Shown one piece after another: positions 47,651-58,059 of a DNA stretch of 64,000 bases. Numbering within the stretch: position 1 is the first letter of the stretch; each line of letters starts with the position of its first letter. A model generated the notes under the pieces. The model made no database searches. It saw nothing but the letters and a program-made list of their open reading frames with translations, and was not told where the DNA came from. Origin of the DNA: Welwitschia mirabilis (taxonomy: Eukaryota > Gnetophyta > Gnetopsida > Welwitschiales); the NCBI GenBank assembly GCA_051453625.1, contig JBOZIK010000001.1, positions 10,422,550 through 10,486,549 of the forward strand, read 5' to 3'. A program made the position numbers and the translations under genes.

Positions 47651-48441
47651 NNNNNNNNNNNNNNNNNNNNNNNNNNNNNNNNNNNNNNNNNNNNNNNNNN
47701 NNNNNNNNNNNNNNNNNNNNNNNNNNNNNNNNNNNNNNNNNNNNNNNNNNNNNNNNNNNNNNNNNNNNNNNNNNNNNNNNNNNNNNNNNNNNNNNNNNNN
47801 NNNNNNNNNNNNNNNNNNNNNNNNNNNNNNNNNNNNNNNNNNNNNNNNNNNNNNNNNNNNNNNNNNNNNNNNNNNNNNNNNNNNNNNNNNNNNNNNNNNN
47901 NNNNNNNNNNNNNNNNNNNNNNNNNNNNNNNNNNNNNNNNNNNNNNNNNNNNNNNNNNNNNNNNNNNNNNNNNNNNNNNNNNNNNNNNNNNNNNNNNNNN
48001 NNNNNNNNNNNNNNNNNNNNNNNNNNNNNNNNNNNNNNNNNNNNNNNNNNNNNNNNNNNNNNNNNNNNNNNNNNNNNNNNNNNNNNNNNNNNNNNNNNNN
48101 NNNNNNNNNNNNNNNNNGCATAGCTGTTGATGTAACCAACCACTCAACTGCAACTTGCACACTTCTTTTATGTGTTCCTAATTGAGATCTTAGGAATTAG
48201 ATTTAAGTGAAATCTTCATGTGACTATTTAATAATTTTAATATTGGATGTGACATTAATAAGGTGAGCTATTATCATATAGATCTCCTAAGGTGTACCCT
48301 ATGGGTAACTAAGAGATAACTCTCTCAGTCATAAATTAATTGATTATCTTTGATAACTACTTATGTAATGTAATTTAATTGACTTATATAAAAAATAAAA
48401 TTATACTCCTTAAGCTTAGCCTTAGGCTAGGTTGTGATAGT

Positions 48442-48453
48442 TGGTATCAGATC
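48442..48453 (+). promoter_or_regulatory. Primer-binding site for initiator tRNA-Met
   Basis: TGGTATCAGATC differs by one base from TGGTATCAGAGC, the complement of the 3' end of plant initiator tRNA-Met used to prime many plant LTR elements. It sits two bases after the LTR end, the expected spacing. An ATGGCTTCAGTGG start follows at about 48510, possibly the gag start, but the frame stops after eight codons. Confidence 0.7.
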
Positions 48454-48548
48454 TTAGGTTTAGATCCATTACTTAATTAATTTGTTAATGATCGTTATTA
48501 GTATAATAAATGGCTTCAGTGGTTTCTAGGGATTAAAAATTCTTAAGG

Positions 48549-51500
48549 GATAACACCCCAAATTTTTAATGTTGTATTGTTGAAGAAGCCTTGAATGGAG
48601 CTCTTCAATATTCATCATTAAATTTTGAGTAATAATTGGGATAGCATGCAGGGATCTGTATGCAATACAAATGGCTTATGGAGAGGATAGCTGGAAACAA
48701 TGGAAATTCAACTCAACTACAAGTAGAAAACCTTCATTGTAGATAACTCTTCACATTTTGTCTAAAAACTGAAATGGCATTTCTCTGCATTAGTTACTTT
48801 TATGGATTATTATTTTTAGTTTGAATTGCTAATGGTTTTTAATCAATTTCTTTTGCAATAGTAGCAAGTACTTCCCCTACTTGGAGCCAAACAAATCACT
48901 TATAGATTGTATCAGGAATAATCCTTAACTATAACATAAAGCCTATAAAAAAATACAACTCCAAAATGTAATAGATTAAGGAATATCATGCATGCTATAA
49001 TGGCACCACCACAACCCCAACACATTCTCCTGTGTCCACTAGTTCTATAAGAAGGCTCTACTAATAATAAAGAAGATCTTATTGAAAGCCTAGGGTAAAT
49101 CGTATTTGAGTTCCAATAAAAATGAAGGTTTTCAATAAGGTGCACAACATTTGATTAAAACCTAAAACAAACTATCATGACAGTTTTGAAGAAGCAAAAT
49201 GGTAATGATGATCATAAGCTTACTAGGCCATTAAAATTTACTAGCTACATGACTTAGAACTCCATTTATTCAATTTAAAGATTCATGTTATAATGCATTG
49301 GAAAAGAAGCCTTTTCAAGAGTGGGGTTCAGAGGAAGTTGATCTTTTGTTGCATTTTTATAATCCCCTATGATAGAGAAGTGATTACTTACAATCCTTCA
49401 ATCCAAGTTAAACATTCCAAAATTTAGTAGAAAAAGGTTGTAGGTTTGTGTTGCATGTGTAGGAGCACATTAAATTAATTTGATAGGATAAAATAAGGTA
49501 TTTTCTTGCATTTTGTGTTCATTGTTTATGCTCTAAGTAATGGCTTGATTCATCAGATGCGATTAGATTTGACTTGAAGCTAGTTTTAACACTTGTTACA
49601 GATACGTCTCCCCTTTTAGAGGGATTTTTCTCATGAGTTGATGTCTATATTTTTCAGTATGCTATTTTGTATTATGTTAAGAAAAGAACATTCAAAATTC
49701 CTATTTATCTTTTTGTTTATAGAGAAAATAAAAGTAAAGTAGAAATAAGTCTCATAATAGATTTCTATCTTAGCATAATAAGATTTTTTGATAAAGGGAC
49801 TTTTGATAGCTAAACTTTTGCTAAGTATGGTTAATAACAGAGGGATTAAATTTTCTTTTTTTGATTTCTATACGAGTAAGACATAGATGAAATCCTTTCT
49901 TAATGTCCTTATCCTTTTCATTTGTGCCTTATACAAGTCTAGTTTTTTGTTTCCCCAATGATGCATGCTAGATATTTGTAATGCAATAGTAAGTTTTAAG
50001 TTTTCTTTTGAGATCCTTATTACTTTTGTAGCTTAATCTACTTTCCATTTATTTTCTATTCTATGTGTTTATATTGTGGCCTATTATGTCTTGGTTTCAT
50101 CTTAGTATATCTACCTTTTTAGAATGTCTTTTTTTAATCTCTTAGGTTGTGTGATTTTAGTATCTTTATGATAATTCCTTTATTTGTTAATATGGCTAAA
50201 TGTTTACATTTTATTTGATGACATGTACAACTGATAAATAGAAATATGCCTAGTTAATAACCATTTCTACAATTCTAGTTAGGCCTTTCTACATCTTACA
50301 GTACATTTAAACATGATACAAAGGGATCTAAAAGTCTAATATTAGAAGGTAGGAATTCTTTCATAAATATTTAGAAAATGATCAAGGATCATATTAATAA
50401 TTTCATAAGGCTAATGTATTTGTTATATAGAAGCCTTAGACAAGCATAATGAATTTGAACATGCTTTTAACTCAAAATTACTTGGCTTTCATTGTAGGGC
50501 TACCAAATACCAAAAAAGTTAACTACTCTTCAGAAACCCACCAGGAATAAAGAAAACAATAATTTGATAAATCAAATAATCTTAAAGATGTTACCTTTAG
50601 ATGATAATGAAAAAATTTTATTAAAGTATTAAAAACTTTTAAGTTCTAAAGATGTTAAACTAAAACTACCTCTGAGTTAGTGTGACGAGACTTGTTAAAT
50701 TAGTATTTCACTATGTTGAGAGGATAAATGTTATATGATAAAGTGTTGGAGATGAATAAGGCTGACTTACATCTTTGATTTTTTTTTTTGTATGGAGTAT
50801 CTTCCCATTCAAAGTTAGTTAACTTCATCATTTTCTCACATTCCCCCTTTTTAAGTTACAAATGTTATTTTAATAGTAGATCTTATTAGTTTTTTATGAT
50901 GTTTAAGTATCATGTCTTTGGTAGAGAGCCAAGTTCTTGACAAATAATTGATTTGTGCTTTGATATTTACAAGTAAAAAATTTTGAAGCCTTAAAATCTC
51001 TAGAAATGAATTACCTTCAAATGTCTAAGTTGCATCTAGGTAATTGCTTCCACTGCCATTTATAAACATTCATTCAAATTAGAATGACAGTAGTTTTTAT
51101 CAATCTACAACTTTCACTTCTAAAATACATTTAGGTCCACAACTCATGCTTTTATATTTAAAAATATAGAAATATCATTAGGCTTTTAAGAAAAAATACC
51201 ATTACAAATTTCTTGGTTTTCCCATCAAATAACACTAGACATAGTAATAATTTTCTATTGATCTAAGCTATCTTGTAAAATGTATGAAGCATTATCAACT
51301 CGTAAACATAATGGACTTTACCTAATGTAAATACTTATCCACCTTCCTCTTAAGTATATTAATAACATGGATTGCACATTCCACAAGATTATGTACATGA
51401 ATAAATTACTATAAATAAATGTTTATGATAAAACACTAATTTTTAAGACAAAAATAAAATTATTCTTCATAGTCAAAAAGCCAACTTTAAAAGAAAAATT

Positions 51501-53829
51501 TTACTAAGGAAATAAGCTAATTTGAAAAATGTTTATTAAGATGTGACAAGGAATTATACTATAAGAAGGTATACTTTATCTAATTTATCATAGGTTCCCT
51601 ATCTCATCATGGAGTATCATGTCTTCCACAATGATGGTAAGGTATTTATCTCATACATTCATTTGAGAATTCATATCATCTAATTGTCCTTTCATCTTAA
51701 AACATGGTGGTTTTAGTAATAGATCTTAGTCTCATGTATATTTGTTCGGTTAGTATGAAACCATGCTTAAGTGACATAGTATTCCAATTATTTATTGTTA
51801 TGTCCTTTTATTTATTTATTAATAATATATTATTATACTACATACATAACATATGTATTATATTACATAATATATGCATAATATTATATTACATAATATT
51901 ATGTTATCTCATACGCATAATATTACATATATATTATAAATAGATAGACATACTTAATTATTACCTTAAATTGTATTGATGGGTGAGAGGGATGTCAAAC
52001 TCAACATTTTAGTAATTGTACCTTTCCCTTAAAGTACAACTATCATAACATCCTAAATAAAGAATGAGTACTCACTAGCTAGGCTACCATGATGTTCATG
52101 TTTTTGTGCTTAAAAATGTTTCATTTTTAAGAGTTAAATGTATGACATATTATACAAATTACATTACATATGATATGCTTATGATAGTATGCTTATGTTG
52201 GAAAAACAGTGCATTAGTAATGCTATATGGTTTACATATTAAAATATTATTATGTGTAATGGAATAGTTTAAGGTATTAAACCAAAAAATTAATAACTAT
52301 AATTAATAGCTTTTGATATACATATTAGTCTTTTCATGTGGGAGATCTACTCTTAGATTGAATGATTGTAGTGTCAATATAAAGTTTGATTAATAAGGAC
52401 ATCAATCAAGCAAAAATGGTTTAGAAAACATTGATAATAACAATCATGATGTTCAGGTGGAAAATACCCTAAACCTAACAAAAGACTTGGATAGCTTAAC
52501 AAATTCACTATTTATGATGGCCATTAAAGGTAAATAAATATATACATGTATATACAACATAATATGCTTGAATTTCTTTTTATTATTTTATTAGCATTAT
52601 AAATATTTTAATTTATAAACTTAGGTTTATTAATTTCGCATTATAAAAGTTGTCGCTATGGGTTGTCCTATTGTAATAATGTGTGTTTTTGTGATTCAAT
52701 GTAAGTATGTATGCATATTATAATTATATAATGATGCAGGATTAGACCATTTCTCAATGATTACTATTGCTTCAAGTAGGTCTAATGAATTCTAGATATG
52801 TATTCTTAATGTATTTTCTTATATGTTCATGCATATGAATTAAATGTCTTAAGTAGTCTTATCCCATACATAAAATGACATAATATTAGTGATTTTTCTA
52901 AGATGCTCATTGAAATAGTTAAGCATTTAATTAGCTTTCTTTATCATTTACATTCTATCTTGCTTAGTCTATTGAGACTCATGATTTAATCAGTTGCATA
53001 CGAGCTAGTTCCTTTTGCTGTTTTATATAATTATATATTATTAGATTGATTATGTTATTCTATAAAAGGAGCATCTATGAGGTACCTTGTCAAAATGGCT
53101 TTTATGTGTGTATGTATGTGTGTTTTAATCACATTTCTACATGAGTTTACTATAATGACATTCTCTTATGATATACTTTTCTCTCAATTGCTTTCACCAA
53201 GACATGGGGAGAATAGAGGGCTGTTTTATGCTCGATGATTGAGGTGCCAATGAATACTTTGGCCAAGTGACTAGGGGTTCACTATATATATACACATTTG
53301 GATAAACATATATTATTTATATTAATATACATATGTATTATCATCATTCATGCCTTAGAATTCCTTGTTAGAAATGGATGTTCTGACATTAAGAGTTTTT
53401 GACTAGCTATGTCCTATATTTTTATATAGTGTATGATATCTTTTGGTGTTGTTTTTATTTTGTTTGGAACCATACCATTTTCTAGTTGAGTTTCACATTG
53501 ATTTGTTGCATTAGTTCATACATATTTTTACCCACATGCCCACTAATATGAACCAACTTCATCTATCTTATGATCATGTGTATTGGTGGAGATGGAAATA
53601 AGACACAAGATAGAATTATGTGTAATTTGAACTTCTCTAGATAAGGAGACATAAACGTGGTTGCTTAACTATTAATGCAATCAATCACTTAACTACAACT
53701 TCCACACTTCTTTTGTGTGTTCCTAATTGGGAGATTAGGAATTAGATTTAAGTAAAATCTATCATGTAATCATTTAATAAATTTAAGATTAGATGTGATG
53801 TTGATTAGGTAAGCTATCGTCATATGGGT
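48549..53829 (+). mobile_element. Long LTR, copy 2, truncated at its 3' end
   Basis: It aligns to copy 1 in the same order and orientation throughout. Shared landmarks include AACACCCCAAATTTTTAATG, TAAGTTTTAAGTTTTC (44108 and 49988), ACAGTACATTTAAACATG and the AT-rich TACATACATAACATA block. It lacks the last roughly 150 bases and the primer site of copy 1. It carries about 630 bases (49345-49975) and about 80 bases (near 49055-49135) absent from copy 1. It contains the counterpart of the gap in copy 1 (about 53290-53665). Confidence 0.7.
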
Positions 53830-53844
53830 CATGAGTCTTACTAT

Positions 53845-54372
53845 TCTCTAGATATATATTTAGGATATAAATAGATATCTATTGCCTTTAGAAACTACAA
53901 AAATACTACTTCACATGCTAATTTAAAACTTTTTCTTATGAGAGAATGCCCTTTGACCTTTATAATGCCTTAGTTATTTCCAATGGTGTAGGATGAGTAT
54001 CGTATTTGATATGATTAAGAAATTTGTTAAAGTTTTCATGGATTAGTTTTTGTTTTAGTAAAACTTTTAACTCTTAACTATGTCATTTATAACTTATTCT
54101 TACATGTAGCAAAGAGAAAAATTTTGTGCTTAATTAAAAAATGTAACTTCATAATTAAAAAGAATATAGTTTTAGGACATGTAATTTATAAGGGATAGAA
54201 ATAAACCCTGAAAACATTTAACTTATCACTTATCTTCCCCTTCTTAGAAGTGTTAAGGATGTTAGATATTTTCTTAGATATATTACTTATTACATAAGAT
54301 TTATTAAATACTCTTTAAACTCTCAAAACCCTTAATAAATCTTCTAATTAAAGATGTTTCTTTTAACTAAAC
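53845..54372 (+). pseudogene. Gypsy RT palm and thumb relic, probably the continuation of the element at 38.5 kb
   Basis: After the truncated LTR, plus-strand frames give KLQKYYFTC, ERMPFDLYNA, then IKKFVKVFMD followed by a stop where the second catalytic Asp should be. CNFIIKKNIVLGHVIYKG follows, then VRYFLRYITYYIRFIKY, the conserved thumb motif. This is the C-terminal part of a gypsy RT of the same general type as that at 38.5-43.4 kb. The two pieces flank the long-LTR pair in the right order, lacking roughly 100 residues between them. Confidence 0.65.
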
Positions 54373-54401
54373 CATCCCTACATGTAATAATTAATTTTAA
54401 A

Positions 54402-55555
54402 AATCAAAACATCTATTGGTTTCGTATCCTATCTTATAATCTCCTAATTATTCTTTTCCTTTTGAGGTTTTATGTGATGTAAGGAATTTTACAACATGAG
54501 CAGCCATAGGTGGATGAAATGATGGGAATTGTTGTGATTCATATCTGTGCAAATGTTACTTCCTCAAATAGATCTTGTAAATCATAAATATATATAGATT
54601 TTAAATAACACAACATACTATTATAGATTAGAGTAACTCAAATGTAATATTTGAATTAAAGGCTTAGGGGAGAAGAAAGAAAATTAATTTTACAAATGAA
54701 ATACTATATTCTCAAAGTAAAATAAAATAACAATGTAAATAAAATGCAAGTCTAAAATAAATGTAACTTCTGTTCAATTACCAAATTAACCTGTCATAGA
54801 GATCGACTTTGTATAATCTAGATCAATCAAAAAAAGCTGTCATCGGATCAAAACCAACTTAAGATATTAAGTACATTTAATAGAATATGAAAATAATGAA
54901 AAGTTAATCTAGAAAATGAAATGCAATGNNNNNNNNNNNNNNNNNNNNNNNNNNNNNNNNNNNNNNNNNNNNNNNNNNNNNNNNNNNNNNNNNNNNNNNN
55001 NNNNNNNNNNNNNNNNNNNNNNNNNNNNAATCAAAACATCTATTGGTTTTGTATACTATCTTATAATCTCCTACTTAGTCTTTTCCTTTTGAGGTTTTAT
55101 GTGATGTAAGGAATTTTACAACACGAGCAGCCATAGGTGGATGAAATGATGGGAATTGTTGTGATGTATATCTGTGCAAATGTTACGTCCTCAAATTGAT
55201 CTTGTAAATCATAAATATATATAGATTTTACATAGCATAACATACTAATATAGATGAGAATAACTCAAATGTCATATTTTCATTAAAGGCTTAGGGGAGA
55301 AGAAAGAGAATTAATTTCACAAATGAAATACTATATTCTCAAAGTAAAATAAGATAACAATGCAAATAAAATGCAAGTCTAAACTAAATGTAACTTCTGT
55401 TCAATTACCAAATTAACCTGTCATAGAGATCGACTCTGTATAATCTAGATCAATCAAAAAAAGCTGTCATCAGATCAAAACCAACTTAAGATATTAAGTA
55501 CATTTAATAGAATACGAAAATAATGTAAAGTTAATTTAGGAAATGAAATGCAATG
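54402..55555. repeat. 100-N gap with 527-bp duplicated flank
   Basis: Bases 54402-54928 recur from 55029 to about 55555 (offset 627), differing at perhaps one base in thirty. A 100-N gap lies between. The repeated sequence is not coding as far as I can see. Confidence 0.9.
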
Positions 55556-55738
55556 CACCTAAACTAACAATGTCAACCTTAACANNNNNNNNNNNNNNNN
55601 NNNNNNNNNNNNNNNNNNNNNNNNNNNNNNNNNNNNNNNNNNNNNNNNNNNNNNNNNNNNNNNNNNNNNNNNNNNNNNNNNNNNATCTATAAAATGAAAT
55701 GCAATGCACCTAAACTAACAATGTCAACCTTAACAAAG
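55541..55738. repeat. 100-N gap with short duplicated flank
   Basis: The 44 bases before the gap 55585-55684 (containing GCACCTAAACTAACAATG) recur just after it at about 55694-55737 without visible differences. Confidence 0.85.
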
Positions 55739-55739
55739 G

Positions 55740-56992
55740 TTTCCCTCATGATATATATCACTAAAGAAATTGTCACAGAATCAAAGACAACATAAACCAT
55801 AAGGGAGATGCATAAAATAAAACATATAAAAAGCAAAATAAAGTTCTAATTAAAAGTGATCCAGCATCTGTGTTACAAAGCAGCGGCATCTCAATGAAGG
55901 ATACACAGCCTGATACCAAGGAAGATGTCTCTCTCTAATAACAATGGATGAACCTACAACCCTTTAATCTCTTGTCATGAGAATTTCCAGTGCAAACGAA
56001 AAGATAAACAGAGTCGAAGACAAAGGAATTATTTATTACAAATAGATTCTAAAATCAGAAAAGGCTAATAGACATGTAAATAATCTTAACAACTATACAA
56101 GAAAGTTAAATGACCAGAGTTTAATGAAGTTTAGTTAATAATTTATCTCAGGTATCATTCTGTTGGTTATTTGAACATCATAGGAGATGATGCCACATCA
56201 TATAAGTTCCACATTAGCTAACAGATTTGGTCTAGTAAGCATCCCTCTTTACTTAAGTGTTTCTATTGTCTGTACCATTGTATGGATGATGAAGTGAATG
56301 ATAGGGTTTTTTGAACTATTCCATGTGTTGTATGGGTCCTTTTGTTTACAAGATTATTACTTCAAATAGGAAGTATTGTAAATTTAATGAAACACTATAA
56401 AATATAATGAAGATCGCATGTTTTCATGACATTCGCTTTAGTTCTCCATTATCATCAAAATTCAGAATAGACTTATCTAATATCCTACAAAACTACTTAA
56501 AATACCCTATCAAATACATATAGTTTGATAGTGCAACATAGCCATCCCCTTAGTATTATACTTTTCTAACAAAACTAGGTGAACCACCATGATTTTGAGC
56601 CAAATTGTCTAATAACAAATCAATTAAAGACTATTAAATAAACTCAGAAAGATTTTCGAAAATCTTAGAATATGAACACAAAACTCAAAAAATAGATAAT
56701 TGAATTTTTTTACTTGTGCAATTTAATTTGGTTGTACTATTATCCAAGAAGTAATTCAAACTATGTAGGGGATAATAGGCTAAAAAACTATTCTTAAAAG
56801 ATAGAAGCCTATGAAATTTTTTCCCAGAAAGGTAGGCATTATATATATATTATAGCCCTTCATTAAAATNNNNNNNNNNNNNNNNNNNNNNNNNNNNNNN
56901 NNNNNNNNNNNNNNNNNNNNNNNNNNNNNNNNNNNNNNNNNNNNNNNNNNNNNNNNNNNNNNNNNNNNNNNNNNNNNNNNNNNNNNNNNNNN

Positions 56993-57056
<64 letters not shown>

Positions 57057-57150
57057 ACACACAAACACATGGAGGGAAAGGTACAAAAATACAATAATAA
57101 ATAGTCACTCCTCTTATTTGATTATAATAAATTCCCGATGAATGGTAGGC
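55740..57150. other. A+T-rich spacer with a gap
   Basis: No gene recognised. A 123-base gap lies at 56870-56992, next to the (AC)n microsatellite. Confidence 0.45.
56993..57063. repeat. (AC)n microsatellite
   Basis: About 35 AC units with single interruptions (ATAC, AAAC) near the right end. The array starts at the edge of the gap 56870-56992, so its length is unknown. Confidence 0.9.
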
Positions 57151-57639
57151 TCAAGTGTAGGAGGAGAAGAGGGAAAATGCTTAGAATCTATTAGGGAAAT
57201 GATGGTCAAGTGATATAATAATAGTCTACATCATCTCGTCTCCTTGTACTCGAACTATCTCTAGGAGATCCACCATCACACTCTACTCTATCTATAGGAT
57301 GTGCTATCACACATCTGCTAGTTACTTCTTAGTGTACTATACTTTCCTCTTAATCATATAGATCATATGCTTTAATGAAGAGATGTTTCGATCTATAGTT
57401 ACTTTGATAGTCTTAGTACTCTTCATCGAAAGGGTCTAAATCTATTTTAGTGAAGTGCAAACCATAAGTCTTTGAACCTGAGTACTCTTTACCTCTTCTA
57501 GTACCTAGATGCCCATGTGTTATAGGTCATAAGTTGAAGTCTATATGTGCATGAATTACTACTCACCTATAGGCTCTGATATACCAAAGCGTCTAAACAT
57601 GACTGAGAGGAGGTACAAATATCCTAAAGTCTGAAGTTG

Positions 57640-58059
57640 TCATGCCTCTACCATAGACTTAAATCTCCTCCATATGAATGTGGGTAAGTCCATCTGCTCA
57701 TCCTGCCTAAACACTATCAAAATTTGTAGATGTACCACCATGGCATAACTCTCATGAAAATATGGGATGATGTTGTGAATTAGCTCTCTATGCAAAATTT
57801 GATAAGTAAGAGTCAACTGTGTCACCAAAATGCCCCTTTTATCTAGAGTTAGATCTACTAGTATATCTAGTGCTGCATTGTATGTATGGCACTCCTCTGT
57901 CTCATTAGGTAAATATATATGAATGATCCCAATATGACCAAGATTAGTCACTGTCATAATGTAGCTTGGAAGGATGATGACCTCATGGCTCCAAATCGTA
58001 GCTATAATCATACCCATTAACTGGTCATAGGTATCAGGACAATGCTCTATATGTAACAT
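57640..58059 (-). CDS. Unbroken 139-codon frame, probably transposon-derived
   Basis: The minus-strand frame opens at ATG 58059 and contains LDKRGILVTQLTLTYQILHR and ELIHNIIPYF, then an ending with DLPTFIWRRFKSMVEA. The arrangement resembles the 'putative plant transposon protein' domain found beside plant gypsy elements, but I recognise it only loosely. The frame is open upstream without an ATG (EAYYVLETREFYD before the Met). Downstream, shifted frames continue with FRRFGISEPIGE and a charged tail with GGSPRDSSSTRRRDDVDYY near 57220-57270. It is probably part of a longer decayed protein of about 350 residues. Confidence 0.35.
   Translation of the reverse strand: MLHIEHCPDTYDQLMGMIIATIWSHEVIILPSYIMTVTNLGHIGIIHIYLPNETEECHTYNAALDILVDLTLDKRGILVTQLTLTYQILHRELIHNIIPYFHESYAMVVHLQILIVFRQDEQMDLPTFIWRRFKSMVEA

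Larger units (their letters stand above)
43437..48439 (+). mobile_element. Long LTR (about 5 kb), copy 1
   Basis: It starts TGTAACACCCC and ends GTTGTGATA, probably a mutated TG...CA end, two bases before a primer-binding site. A second copy follows at 48549-53829. The TGTAACACCCC start with a Met-type primer site is typical of Tekay/Del-type chromoviruses, so that lineage is likely though no coding domain remains. Positions 43480-44100 are notably G+C-rich and contain an open frame of 131 codons (43476-43871) without family features; the second copy has lost it. Inside are (AT)n at 46612-46635, CT and GT runs at 47604-47650, and a 467-base gap (47651-48117). Confidence 0.7.

Noticed and set aside
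55905-55917. Minus-strand TTGGTATCAGGC as a primer site
   Set aside because: Only nine bases match the consensus, no CA-ended LTR precedes it, and such a match is expected by chance in 128 kb of strand.
56780-57108. Cys/Val-rich frames at 56780-57108 and similar ones at 47505-48185
   Set aside because: They are translations of the AC and GT microsatellites joined to N runs.
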